Of a stretch of 64,000 nt of DNA, positions 14,020 through 23,488 are shown one piece after another. The position numbers and the translations under genes were made by a program. The stretch is taken from NCBI RefSeq assembly GCF_008795955.1, contig NZ_VMHN01000013.1, positions 1-64,000 of the forward strand, written 5' to 3'. Under the pieces are notes generated by a model. The model saw only the letters and a program-made list of their open reading frames with translations. It ran no database searches and had not been told where the DNA came from. Every line of letters starts with the position of its first letter. Position 1 is the first letter of the stretch. This DNA is from Marinobacter denitrificans. Lineage in GTDB: Bacteria; Pseudomonadota; Gammaproteobacteria; Pseudomonadales; Oleiphilaceae.

Positions 14020-15243
14020 TCATGCACCGACTCCCGAAAGGCGCTTTGCTCGTCGCAGCAGAATGACACTTCCAATGATCAATACCAGCAGAAGCACTAT
14101 GCCGATCACCAGGAAGCCGTGTGAAATTCCCAATAACTCAATCACAACACCCAGTCCAATTGGCACAACCACACCTGCAAGTCGGTTTGCAGTCGACCTT
14201 AGGCCAACGCTCAGGCCTTGCTGCTCTCTTGGAATGGCATTCGATAAAACAGAGAGAAGTAATGGCAGAGAAATCCCCATGCCAAGGCCGAATATCAGAG
14301 CTGCGATAAAGAATATGCTGAATCCCGACAGATAAGGTGTCATGGAAATAAAAATAATTGCGGTGGATATGCCCCCAATCAACACAACAACCTGAGAACC
14401 AAACAATCGGGAAGCGGGTGCACCGAGCAGGGTAGCAAGGCCGGAACTGAGTCCCGCAACACCCATCAAAATTCCAATATTGAATTCATCCTGGCCAAGG
14501 TGAACCAACGCCACCGCGTAAAAGGAGGCCTGAATGCTATAAGCCGATATTCTTAGAAAAGTAGCAAACACCACCAGATCCACGCCCGGCTCTTTCAGCA
14601 TCACAAAAGCCTGCCTGTAGACCGACCACTTAGGCATCAGGTTTTTCCAGGATGTTATGGGTTCTTTGGGGCGGTCACCAACCGGAAGGAAGTATACGGC
14701 AGCGAACAGAAGAAAACCCCACAATGAGATAATGCCAAAACCGGCGATCGGGCCACCGAGCTTCCACGCGAATCCCACCAGCACAGGCCCGGCAAGGTTG
14801 CCCATGTTAGTGGCGAAGCTGAAGCGCCCGGCACGCTTCGGGTCTCCTTGAGCAACTCTGGCCAACGCTGTTTGTGCACCGATCCAGGCCATTGAGCTGA
14901 CCAGACCGCCAAACAGCTCCAGAATGAGCACGGCAATAACAAAAGGAAAAACGGGATAAAGCCATGGTAAAAGCCCATTGAGAATAGCCAGTACAAGGAG
15001 TGTTCGGCGAACACCGAGTTGGTCCATCAAGGAACCACCATGAATGGAAAGGAACAATGGCACAAAAGAGCGAGCACTGAGAATGACACCCATATAGGCC
15101 GGTGGCACACCCAGGGAAATACACCAGAGGGGAATGGCTAACCCCTTCATCAGGGTTATACTCAGTGAGAAAAAAGCAGCTGCGTAGATCGCCAACATGC
15201 TGACTTCATTTGCACCTGTACTGGCACTAGTTTTCGATTCCAT
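14020..15243 (-). CDS. MFS transporter (12 TM)
   Basis: A 407-residue major facilitator with about 12 TM helices. The MFS loop-2 motif is represented by GGSLMDQLGVRRTLL between helices 2 and 3. The second half repeats the pattern (GAPASRLFGSQVVVL). It resembles sugar- or drug-type MFS carriers but gives no substrate clue. It is the first gene of the minus-strand MFS-HAD-IclR group, separated from the upstream operon by a terminator at 15344-15376. Confidence 0.87.
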   Translation of the reverse strand: MESKTSASTGANEVSMLAIYAAAFFSLSITLMKGLAIPLWCISLGVPPAYMGVILSARSFVPLFLSIHGGSLMDQLGVRRTLLVLAILNGLLPWLYPVFPFVIAVLILELFGGLVSSMAWIGAQTALARVAQGDPKRAGRFSFATNMGNLAGPVLVGFAWKLGGPIAGFGIISLWGFLLFAAVYFLPVGDRPKEPITSWKNLMPKWSVYRQAFVMLKEPGVDLVVFATFLRISAYSIQASFYAVALVHLGQDEFNIGILMGVAGLSSGLATLLGAPASRLFGSQVVVLIGGISTAIIFISMTPYLSGFSIFFIAALIFGLGMGISLPLLLSVLSNAIPREQQGLSVGLRSTANRLAGVVVPIGLGVVIELLGISHGFLVIGIVLLLVLIIGSVILLRRAKRLSGVGA

Positions 15244-15343
15244 TAAGATACCTATTTATATCTTTGTAAGAATGATCACTTCATACGAAAACATTCCCTG
15301 CTTTACTTCGGGTATCCCCTGATCAATAAGCCTGAGCCGGAAG

Positions 15344-15376
15344 AAAAAAGCGCCCTTATCGGAAAATCCGGGGCGC
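15344..15376 (-). terminator. Rho-independent terminator after tctC
   Basis: On the minus strand GCGCCC and GGGCGC form a six-pair outer stem; inside it CGGA/TCCG can extend the pairing around a short T loop. TTTTTT follows immediately. It lies 63 bases after the tctC stop and closes the long operon that begins at the SDR gene. Confidence 0.85.
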
Positions 15377-15438
15377 ATGGCAACGATGCAGAGCAACAAC
15401 GACAACAATTCATTCAGAGCAGACTATTCATACGTCCA

Positions 15439-16509
15439 CTAGCGAATGAACTTCTCGGTAAGAACATGTTTGATCTCTGCCTTTCTTTTATCAGAAAGAT
15501 CAGCAAAAATATTCTGAATCAGCTTATTCAGATCAGCAGCTGAAAGAAAATTGATGGGGCGATTCATATCCTTAGCTTTCTGGATAAACTTGTCATCGGT
15601 GAGAATATCCTCGAGGTGACCGGCCAGGAAATCAGCCTTTTCAGGGTCTACGTCCTCATGCATAACCAAAGCACGGCCAAGCGTGGTGATGTTGGAGCGA
15701 AAGTCCATCCAACGCTCGCCTTCTTCATCCAGATTACCAACTTCAAAAATAGTCGGAGTGTCCGGGAAAAGTGCGTCACGCTCCCGATCCAGGGCGGCCA
15801 AAGGCACCAGCGAGTCATCGCCAACATAGTTGATCGCGGACGTCGAACTTACAACAACACCATCTGCCTCACCCCGCACAACGGCAAGGGCAATGGCGCT
15901 GGTGCCATCGTAGCCAAGCACAATTGAAAGTTCATCGGACGTAAGGTTCAATGCCTCAGCCATAGCAGCGGTAGCATCAGACACAGAATCCGTCAGCCCC
16001 GTCGCTCCCCAACGACTTCCCTCGGATTTCATAGTTGCCAAGGCTTCTTCAAAAGTGCGCTCTGGATTTTCTGCGCTCCACATCGCCATGCGGGTGTCTA
16101 CAACAGCCCGACCAAGCCAGGTTACCTTGCTCAGGTCAAAGCGCGTACCCGGTCGGTCCGTAAGTTGTGCCAACGCTGCCGATTCCGAGCTTGCAAGCAT
16201 CATGGTCTTATCATCGCCACTTTGTGCAAGCCGGTTAAGGGCAAGAAGGCCGCCACCACCGGGTTGGTTTTCCACTATGACCGTCGCCCCTATGCGCTTT
16301 TCCAGCTCCGGAGCAATCATACGGGCGTACTCGTCGTAACCACCGCCAGGATTAAACCCAACGACGATTTTGACGGTTTTACCTTCATAGTAGTCCGCCG
16401 CACCTTCTGCCTGGGCGAGATTTCCAAATCCAAGAAATATGGCCGTCGTTACGGCAGACGCCATCACTGTTGAAGCGAGTTTTCCGATTTTATTTTTGTT
16501 GCGAAACAT
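15439..16509 (-). CDS. tctC: Tripartite tricarboxylate transporter binding protein (TctC/Bug family)
   Basis: Periplasmic substrate-binding protein of the TTT family. ATG 16509 (MFRNKNKIGKLASTVMASAV) follows AAGGGGAAGG and begins a Sec signal peptide cleaved after AQA; the longer frame to 16578 lacks these features. The mature start YYEGKTVKIVVGFNPGGGYD carries the Bug signature, and VIVENQPGGGGLLALN is the second conserved loop. It delivers a carboxylate to TctA/TctB, encoded 3-5 kb upstream in the same operon; EutA-like and bicupin genes lie between. Unusual for the family is separation from tctAB. Confidence 0.88.
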   Translation of the reverse strand: MFRNKNKIGKLASTVMASAVTTAIFLGFGNLAQAEGAADYYEGKTVKIVVGFNPGGGYDEYARMIAPELEKRIGATVIVENQPGGGGLLALNRLAQSGDDKTMMLASSESAALAQLTDRPGTRFDLSKVTWLGRAVVDTRMAMWSAENPERTFEEALATMKSEGSRWGATGLTDSVSDATAAMAEALNLTSDELSIVLGYDGTSAIALAVVRGEADGVVVSSTSAINYVGDDSLVPLAALDRERDALFPDTPTIFEVGNLDEEGERWMDFRSNITTLGRALVMHEDVDPEKADFLAGHLEDILTDDKFIQKAKDMNRPINFLSAADLNKLIQNIFADLSDKRKAEIKHVLTEKFIR

Positions 16510-16612
16510 TGCCTTCCCCTTACTTTCAGTGGTAAGTGCAGCGCGCCCGACTTGACGCGACGCGCTGCAACTCCCCATTTCAACCAGTTACTGGCTGGAA
16601 TGCAGGTTTTAC

Positions 16613-17731
16613 CTATTGAGCGACATTGAATTTGTCCATCTTCGGCGTAACGCCGTTCTTCTTCATTTCTTCAAGCCAGATCTGATGAATACGTGGATCC
16701 TGATCTTCGTATTCCACCTGATCGCCGCCTTCCTTCATGCTGGTGGATACTGCGCCCCTCTCACCAGGCTTCATGCCCAGCAGTGACTTCCTGCGGTCGG
16801 TAGTGAACGGATACCGCAGACCACCAACACCTGTTGCCAAATAGCGGGCTGGATCCTGACTGGTGTTGAAATGCTGGTGGAACTGGCGATCTGCAGGCGG
16901 GAACACCACACCGTGTTTCCAGTCGATACGGGTGAAGTCTTCTTCACCTTCGAACCACAGCATCGAGTAGCCCTGCCCCGTTACACACATGACGTGGTAG
17001 CCTGGGCCATGACGGTGACCTTTTTTGTAGGTTCCCACTGGCATCTCGGAGATGTGGGCGTGCATGGTGCCATCGGCAAGCACAAACATGATGTTGCTGC
17101 CGCCTGCACCGCGGTCACCCCAGGACTTGAGCTCAATGCTGGCCAGGTCCGGTACGAAATTGGTCTCCCACATGTGATTACCCTGTCGCACGGTAATCAG
17201 GTCACCTTCGCCAGAGTAGTACTTCTCTTTACCGGTTCGCTCACTGAAGTCGAAGTCATTGTTAAACACGAACTCTTCATTGTGGAATGCGTTCATCACC
17301 AACGGCATATCCGTCGTGGTTACCAGCAGAGCACGGTCTTTGCCACTACCATTAAAGAGGCGATAGCGGGCATTCAGCGGAATCGCAAACAGGCTCTTGG
17401 GGCCCCATTCAAAGGACTGCGTAGAGCCATCGGCAAATTCGAGCTGGGTACTTCCACGCCCCTCCAGCACGTAGAACACATCTTCATACAAATGCTTCTG
17501 AGGTGCGGTTGATTTTCCTGGTGCAATCTCGTAGAGAAACATATTGCTGAAATCACAGCGGCCCTTGAGATGCGCCGCTGCACCCTTTACATGGTCACCG
17601 GCTCTGGCCCATGGCTTGGTCTCCAGTTCAAACAGATCAATACCAAATGCCTCTGTTACCGGCAGCCCTTCACGCTCGACCCAGTCCATGTAGAAGTCGA
17701 CGCCATATCTGGGGATATCTTTATCACTCAT
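16613..17731 (-). CDS. Bicupin protein next to the EutA homologue
   Basis: A 372-residue protein with two cupin domains. The first (about 85-150) has KHLYEDVFYVLEGRGSTQLE; the second (about 225-300) has KKGHRHGPGYHVMCVTGQGY, a proper His-x-His metal-binding cupin motif, plus FPPADRQFHQHFN. The scaffold resembles gentisate dioxygenase-like bicupins. I recall similar proteins carrying the label ethanolamine ammonia-lyase activating protein, which would fit the neighbouring EutA homologue. No activity can be assigned: it could be a metal-dependent dioxygenase, isomerase or chaperone. Cytoplasmic, no signal peptide, 82 bases after the EutA-like gene. Confidence 0.78.
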   Translation of the reverse strand: MSDKDIPRYGVDFYMDWVEREGLPVTEAFGIDLFELETKPWARAGDHVKGAAAHLKGRCDFSNMFLYEIAPGKSTAPQKHLYEDVFYVLEGRGSTQLEFADGSTQSFEWGPKSLFAIPLNARYRLFNGSGKDRALLVTTTDMPLVMNAFHNEEFVFNNDFDFSERTGKEKYYSGEGDLITVRQGNHMWETNFVPDLASIELKSWGDRGAGGSNIMFVLADGTMHAHISEMPVGTYKKGHRHGPGYHVMCVTGQGYSMLWFEGEEDFTRIDWKHGVVFPPADRQFHQHFNTSQDPARYLATGVGGLRYPFTTDRRKSLLGMKPGERGAVSTSMKEGGDQVEYEDQDPRIHQIWLEEMKKNGVTPKMDKFNVAQ

Positions 17732-17813
17732 ACTATTTACCTCTGATTAATTTACTTTTTAAGTTCAAACACTCTTAAAGGGGTGTCAGCCCTGATTCAC
17801 CGAGGCATCTGCC

Positions 17814-19328
17814 TCATGAAAACAACAACGACTTGATGACAACGGGCACCACTCCCGGAGGGTCGAGGAACTCGCCGACATCAACAAAATCCAGTTCTTG
17901 CAACTTGACACCGTCCACCGACACAAGACTGCTCTCCAACCCGAACTCATGCTTGAGCAGGTGCCCAAGTGTTCGGGCAACGTCACCGTCGATCATCAAC
18001 AATAAAGGGGCCCCCCGCTTGCCTCCCGGCGCAACTGCCCGGAGAATACCCTCGCTCACCGCAGCAAGTCGCGAATACTCGGGATCACCTTTCCACGTGA
18101 AAGCCAATGCCATCTGGTTGTCATGATTCAGGTCCATCTTCTTCATTCCCGCGCGGATGGTTTCAGCCACTGACGTCGAATCAATTTCCCCTTTAAACTC
18201 GAGGTCAACACTCACCACCGGAACGTTGTGCACCGGCAATACGGAATCACCAGCGAGGAAAATGGTTTTTCCACTGACCTGAACCGTGAACTGGGAAGCA
18301 CCAATGACCGTTGCGCGAATACCGTGACCGGGGTCGAGCATTGGAAGATTGAGCCTCTCAGGCAATATCCTGCACAACTCAGTGGAAAGCATCTTGGCTA
18401 TGTCGCCATACTCTTTGGTTTCGCGCCCGAGAATGTATTCCGACACACCCCCGGAGAAAGTAAGCGCTGTTGGCTGCATAGGCCGCGGCAAGGTTTCGGT
18501 CAGTTGCAACGACATTCCCAGACGGTCGAGGGACTTTCCCGAGATAAAATCGACAGCAACCTCCGCCAGCCGGGTTACAATTTTCTTTCGGTTGCTCTCG
18601 TTAGCCATCGACTCCGGATCGGTGGCAATACCCAGTTCCTCGGCAACCAGGCGCACAGAATCATCCACCCGCGTCCAGGCACCCTCATCATCCTGTGCTA
18701 GCAGCCTGCCGCCGACGGCGAATGCACAGACGCCCAGCACTTCACCCTTGTTTATCAGTGAAAGCTTGGTGGTGCCGCCACCAATGTCGACGTGAAGAAC
18801 ACACTCATTCCGGTCCTTTGATAATTTGGCAGCACCTGAACCGTGGGCTGCCAGAGTACATTCAAGCTTGTGGCCTGCTGTCGCACAGACGAACTTTCCG
18901 GCCTCCTCGGCAAACAGCTCATCGATTGCCCGCGCGTTATGTCGCTTAATCGCCTCTCCGGTCAGGATGACCGCGCCGCTGTCAATATCGCTTCGCGCGA
19001 TGCCGGCGCTTTCATAGGAGTTCCGGATGAACGCTTCCAACTTGTCCGCATCAATGTTGCCATCACTCAGAAAGGGCGTGAGCATGATGGGCGAGCGCCA
19101 AACCACCTCGCGGTGGGTTACGACAAAGCGGCTGGAGAGCCCCTGTGACCGACGCTGCAGGCGAACCGTTGCAAACAGCAAGTGAGAGGTGGAGCTGCCA
19201 ATATCGATGCCGACCGTGTTGAGTTCCACGGTTTCCTGCCGCCAGATAAAGTTGGCAAGTTCGGCTTTATCTTCCTCATGCATGTGGCTGTGCCCATGCT
19301 GATGATCACCATGCAACTGCAGCATCAA
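17814..19328 (-). CDS. EutA-family reactivating ATPase (no EutBC nearby)
   Basis: A 504-residue ASKHA-fold protein homologous to EutA, the chaperone that replaces inactivated B12 in ethanolamine ammonia-lyase. Phosphate-1 loop VGIDIGSSTSHLLF (about 39-52), DSGAVILTGEAIKRHNAR, phosphate-2 loop LHVDIGGGTTKLS, adenosine segment ALTFSGGVSEY, and C-terminus PGVVPVVIKSLLFS all match E. coli EutA. It differs by a His-rich N-terminus (LHGDHQHGHSHMHEED), a possible metal site. No eutB, eutC or other B12-dependent lyase is in the window. It lies between TctB and the bicupin, inside a carboxylate-uptake operon, which suggests service to a different enzyme or one encoded elsewhere. Confidence 0.88.
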   Translation of the reverse strand: MMLQLHGDHQHGHSHMHEEDKAELANFIWRQETVELNTVGIDIGSSTSHLLFATVRLQRRSQGLSSRFVVTHREVVWRSPIMLTPFLSDGNIDADKLEAFIRNSYESAGIARSDIDSGAVILTGEAIKRHNARAIDELFAEEAGKFVCATAGHKLECTLAAHGSGAAKLSKDRNECVLHVDIGGGTTKLSLINKGEVLGVCAFAVGGRLLAQDDEGAWTRVDDSVRLVAEELGIATDPESMANESNRKKIVTRLAEVAVDFISGKSLDRLGMSLQLTETLPRPMQPTALTFSGGVSEYILGRETKEYGDIAKMLSTELCRILPERLNLPMLDPGHGIRATVIGASQFTVQVSGKTIFLAGDSVLPVHNVPVVSVDLEFKGEIDSTSVAETIRAGMKKMDLNHDNQMALAFTWKGDPEYSRLAAVSEGILRAVAPGGKRGAPLLLMIDGDVARTLGHLLKHEFGLESSLVSVDGVKLQELDFVDVGEFLDPPGVVPVVIKSLLFS

Positions 19329-19373
19329 ATACTCTCCTTTTATAAAAACTCATGATTGACACACTATTTAATC

Positions 19374-19838
19374 TTAATCACGCATCCACATAGGTTCGAT
19401 GGGCAGGGGCACCCCCAGCAACTTATAAAAGCCAATGTAAACCACGGCAAATATCACAAATCCGGTAAGCAGTCTTTGCCACCAGGGCAGACCATGATAA
19501 CCGGTATAGGCGAAGCTGAACGCAAGGAGGCCGGCAATAAATCCGAACACATAACCCAAAGGAAAGATAACGCTCAGCCATAATGCCCGCTTAAGCAATG
19601 AACAGCGCCTGTTACCCTCGGAAAACACCTCACTCTCATCAATCAGTTCTTGTTCAGTCGCCGTAAAAGACCTGATCGCCAGCCATACTGCACAAAGGAC
19701 CAACAATGATCCGGACATCAACGGGAATTGGAGAACTTTGGCCGAGTACTCCCAATTAAAAATGGCCAGTAACAACATCGTTGATGTGAACAACAACAAA
19801 ACGGCTGCACTGAAAAAATTACCTTGCCTACACGTCAT
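19374..19838 (-). CDS. tctB: TctB-family small membrane subunit
   Basis: A 154-residue protein with four predicted TM helices (about 8-27, 40-57, 85-110 and 115-145), the size and topology of TctB. Its start overlaps the tctA stop by one base, so the two are coupled. Sequence conservation in TctB is low, so the call rests on topology and position. It forms the inner-membrane complex with TctA. Confidence 0.82.
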   Translation of the reverse strand: MTCRQGNFFSAAVLLLFTSTMLLLAIFNWEYSAKVLQFPLMSGSLLVLCAVWLAIRSFTATEQELIDESEVFSEGNRRCSLLKRALWLSVIFPLGYVFGFIAGLLAFSFAYTGYHGLPWWQRLLTGFVIFAVVYIGFYKLLGVPLPIEPMWMRD

Positions 19839-21367
19839 CAGGAGTTACTCCCCTCTTGTTGTTTAAGTGCTTTTTCTGCTTTTAACTCCTTGTGTTCTTT
19901 ATGACTTTTTATTCCCGCCATTACAGCGCCACCCACTATAAACAGTGCCAGAACCAGACATATTGGCCTTAGGAAAAACCAGTTGCCGTAGGTATTGAGA
20001 GATATATAAAGGTAGGTTTCCAGCAACGGCGCCAGAACAAAACCGAGCAAAAGCGCCGGTCTGGAAAACCCGTAGGCTTTCATGCCAATGCCTACCGCAC
20101 CAAAGATGAAAACGAACAGAACGTCAGTAAAATTGTTATTGGTAGAATAAGCACCCACAACAACCAGAGTCAAAAGTATCGGTGCCAGCATATGGCCGGG
20201 CAAAAGTGTGATTTTTGCCAGGTGTTTCGCCAATAACAGCAATACCAGGGAGCCAATAAGATTCGCACCAACAAGCACAAACGCAAGCCCGTAGGCCATG
20301 TCCATATGGTCTTGAAGAAATTTCGGACCAGGTTGCAGGCCAAGCAGAAGGAACCCACCAATCAGCAAAACCATCGCACTGCTGCCGGGAACACCAAAGG
20401 CGAGAGTTGGCACCAGTGCGCCCCCGTCTTTCGCATTGTTGGAACCTTCCGGTCCGATAACCCCTTCAATCGAGCCTTTGCCAAACTGGTAGGGACGTTT
20501 GGAAGCCTGCTTGGCAGCACCGTAGGTCACAAACGGTGCCGTTTCACTACCTACACCAGGTATAAGACCGAGGAACACACCCAGGACTGAGGAACGGATC
20601 AACACCCACTTGCGAACGACAGACGCCCTGGCGCCGAGCCAAACTTGCTTGTGGGTAATCTCCATCGGGCGGCCATCAGGTCGCTTCGCCGCGATACTCT
20701 GACCAGACATCAGGTCAATAATTTCCGGTATGGCAAACATACCCAGTGCCAGCGGGATCAGGCGAAAGCCATCAAGCAGGTAATCGATATCCATCCAGAA
20801 TCGAGGAACACCGGTTGTGCTCTGATAACCGAAAGTGCCCAAGAACAGCCCAAGTGCGCCTGCGGCGAGCCCTTTAATGGGAGACCCACCACCCAGCATT
20901 GCCAGATAACTTATGCCCAGCAACGCCAGGAAAAACGTCTCTGGCGACCCGAAGGACATCACAACCGGACGAACAATGGGGAGTAGCGCAAACAGCACCA
21001 CAGCCCCAATAACACCACCCAGAGCAGAGCTCGACAAAGCCGCCCCAAGGGCGTAACCAGCACGCCCGCGCCGACTGAGAGCATAACCGTCAATAATAGT
21101 TGCCGCATTACTGGGGGAACCGGGGATACCCAGCAAAATTGCAGTTACCGAACCACCGGTCGACACCACGGCATAGCTCGCTAGCAAAAAAGCCAAACCG
21201 ACAATCGGCTCCATGCCATAGACCAAAGGTAAAAGTACCGACAATGCCACAAGCCCGCCCAAACCCGGCAAAACACCAAACAGAAGGCCTACCGGCACCG
21301 CTGCAAGCAGGACGAGTAATACATCCCACCGTGCGAAATTCATTAAACCATTTAATAGGTCAGTCAT
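19838..21367 (-). CDS. tctA: Tripartite tricarboxylate transporter permease (TctA)
   Basis: A 509-residue, 11-12 TM permease. Family landmarks are GLLFGVLPGLGGLVALSVLL near the N-terminus, AILLGIPGSPSNAATIIDGY and SRRGRAGYALGAALSSSALG, then a repeat-like second half with GLIPGVGSETAPFVTYGAAK and VPTLAFGVPGSSAMVLLIGG. The two GIPG/GVPG motifs mark the TctA fold. It moves a carboxylate captured by TctC, probably driven by a cation gradient. It overlaps the preceding TRAP permease gene by 8 bases, so two different tripartite carriers share one transcript. Confidence 0.93.
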   Translation of the reverse strand: MTDLLNGLMNFARWDVLLVLLAAVPVGLLFGVLPGLGGLVALSVLLPLVYGMEPIVGLAFLLASYAVVSTGGSVTAILLGIPGSPSNAATIIDGYALSRRGRAGYALGAALSSSALGGVIGAVVLFALLPIVRPVVMSFGSPETFFLALLGISYLAMLGGGSPIKGLAAGALGLFLGTFGYQSTTGVPRFWMDIDYLLDGFRLIPLALGMFAIPEIIDLMSGQSIAAKRPDGRPMEITHKQVWLGARASVVRKWVLIRSSVLGVFLGLIPGVGSETAPFVTYGAAKQASKRPYQFGKGSIEGVIGPEGSNNAKDGGALVPTLAFGVPGSSAMVLLIGGFLLLGLQPGPKFLQDHMDMAYGLAFVLVGANLIGSLVLLLLAKHLAKITLLPGHMLAPILLTLVVVGAYSTNNNFTDVLFVFIFGAVGIGMKAYGFSRPALLLGFVLAPLLETYLYISLNTYGNWFFLRPICLVLALFIVGGAVMAGIKSHKEHKELKAEKALKQQEGSNS

Positions 21368-23360
21368 TCTTTGCCTCTACTCCAGCAATTCCAGCCACAC
21401 CTGGACGACTAATTGAAGATGCCCTTACTTCAGACTCTCTGGCCCTGGCCCATTTCAGGTACACCCCCCATACCAAGGCAGCGAAAACAAATGTGACTGC
21501 CTGCACCGTCAGATTCGGAACGATGAGCAAAACTCCAAACGCTGCAAACAGAAGCCTGCCAAACCAGTTAAGAGGTGCGGTGAGAATCCATCCGTGAATC
21601 GCAACGCCGAAGCAAAGTACCATGGCTGCCGCTGCCATCAACGCGCCGATGATCGCCAGTGGGCCGCCCTCCATAAGAAGGGCTGGATTGAAGATGAAGA
21701 AAAACGGTACAACATAGCCAGCGACAGCCAGTTTCGATGCATAAGGCGCGACGGAGAACGGGTTAGCGTTAGCTATGGAAGCCGCGGTGAAACATGCCAC
21801 CGCAACGGGAGGCGTAATTGCCGACATGCAGGAAAAGTAGAGAAGAAACATATGAGTGCCCAGCACTGGCAACCCAAACTCTCCGATCAGAATAGGGGCA
21901 AGCAACGCCGCACCCATAACGTAAACCGCAACTGTGGGCATGCCCATCCCCAGGATGATCAACACTACGGCAGATACAATTAGAGACGGCACCAAAAGCC
22001 CGCCGGCCATGGCATAAAGCAGGGCAGCGGCTTTGCTGGAAAGCCCCGTCATTTCAATACAGCCTATGATGATACCTGCAACAGCAACGGCGGCTGTCAG
22101 AGGTACCACTCTGAAGCAGGTTTCCACGCAACCGGAAACCAGTTTTCTGGGGCCTATCGCATGTCGAATGGCAATCCAACTGGTCACCAACGTTACCAGG
22201 CTCGCCCCTGCGGCCACGTAGGCAGGCGAAAAGCCACTTAGCAGGAAATACGTCAATACGAAGATTGGAATCAGACTTGGCCAGCCACGACGCAATGCTA
22301 CGATTAAAGTAACGCGTTCTTCGGCAGGCATGGGCTTGATACCAAGGCGTCGGCACTCAAAATGAACGAGACTAAAAACGCCCATATAATACAGGCAGGC
22401 TGACAGCAAGCCGGCAATCAGAATATCCCGGTAAAGGATGCCCGTCATGTCCGCCATCAGAAACGCCACCGCGCCCATCACGGGTGGCAGTAATGCACCG
22501 CCGGAAGAGGCTGCTGCCTCTGTTGCAGCGGCCTGCTTTTTACTGATCCCAAAACGTTCCATCAACGGAATGGTGATCGGCCCTGTCGTTGCCACGTCGG
22601 CGGTGGGGCTTCCAGACACTGAACCATACAAAGCACTGGAAACCACGCAGGCTTTTGCCGGACCACCAACCATTCCTCCGGTACTGCAAGCGGCGATATC
22701 AAAGAAAAGCTGGCCGCCACCAGACAGTTGAAAGAAAGCACCAAAGAGCACAAAAAGAAACGCATAGGTTGCCGCCACATAAAGCGGAACACCAATCAGC
22801 CCATCCATTGTGATGGCCTGCATTTCGAGAAAATAAGTCAGGTCCACGCCACCGTGGGAGAAGCTACCGGAAATACCACCACCCCAAACCACGTAAGCTA
22901 AAAATGCAAACGAAATGAGGAGAAGCGGCCAACCTGTCGCTCGCCGAACCATTTCCAGCGATAGGGCCACGAGCCCAAGTCCACCCCAGATTTCGTAAGT
23001 AGTCAGTTGATCAAAGCTTTGCATCCAAGTGTGGTATCGGGGTTCGTAATAGGCAAGGCCGGCTGCCAGTATAGAACCGAGAGCCCCCAACACGGCATCA
23101 AACCAGGTAATTCTTTCAACACTTTTTGAGATTGTTGTTGTGAGAAATGCAATAGGAAACATAAACACTAAAAACAAACTGACGTGCAACAACTCAGACT
23201 GGCTGCTGAACAGCGCCATGTATATAACCACCGCTGTCCCGATCACAGCGAGCAGCGCGACAAGTCTGCCTAGCCAACCGGTAGGCACAAAACGGTTGCC
23301 TTCTCCGGTAAGCCAGAAAAATCGCTTCAGCCCGTGTATAAGACTGCTTTTAACAGACAT
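21360..23360 (-). CDS. TAXI-type TRAP transporter fused permease (4TM/12TM)
   Basis: A 666-residue DctQ-DctM fusion. About 150 residues with four TM helices (small subunit) precede a DctM part with many TM helices. Conserved regions include GSVSGSPTADVATTGPITIP, AATEAAASSGGALLPPVMGA, GIIIGCIEMTGLSSK, ILGMGMPTVAVYVMGAALLA and CMSAITPPVAVACFTAASIA, as in fused TRAP permeases paired with TAXI binding proteins. The start is supported by a G-rich site. A paralogue encoded at 41572-43533 has the same motifs. It overlaps tctA by 8 bases. Confidence 0.93.
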   Translation of the reverse strand: MSVKSSLIHGLKRFFWLTGEGNRFVPTGWLGRLVALLAVIGTAVVIYMALFSSQSELLHVSLFLVFMFPIAFLTTTISKSVERITWFDAVLGALGSILAAGLAYYEPRYHTWMQSFDQLTTYEIWGGLGLVALSLEMVRRATGWPLLLISFAFLAYVVWGGGISGSFSHGGVDLTYFLEMQAITMDGLIGVPLYVAATYAFLFVLFGAFFQLSGGGQLFFDIAACSTGGMVGGPAKACVVSSALYGSVSGSPTADVATTGPITIPLMERFGISKKQAAATEAAASSGGALLPPVMGAVAFLMADMTGILYRDILIAGLLSACLYYMGVFSLVHFECRRLGIKPMPAEERVTLIVALRRGWPSLIPIFVLTYFLLSGFSPAYVAAGASLVTLVTSWIAIRHAIGPRKLVSGCVETCFRVVPLTAAVAVAGIIIGCIEMTGLSSKAAALLYAMAGGLLVPSLIVSAVVLIILGMGMPTVAVYVMGAALLAPILIGEFGLPVLGTHMFLLYFSCMSAITPPVAVACFTAASIANANPFSVAPYASKLAVAGYVVPFFFIFNPALLMEGGPLAIIGALMAAAAMVLCFGVAIHGWILTAPLNWFGRLLFAAFGVLLIVPNLTVQAVTFVFAALVWGVYLKWARARESEVRASSISRPGVAGIAGVEAKND

Positions 23361-23488
23361 ACCCCCCCCTAATTACCGAAACTCCGCCAGCAAAAACGGC
23401 CCTATGAATCTAAGCGGAACCGCCGACGTACTCTGTGTGTCGAGGGTTCCGCTTTCTGGCACTTCAACACTGCTTTCCGGTCAGGGTT

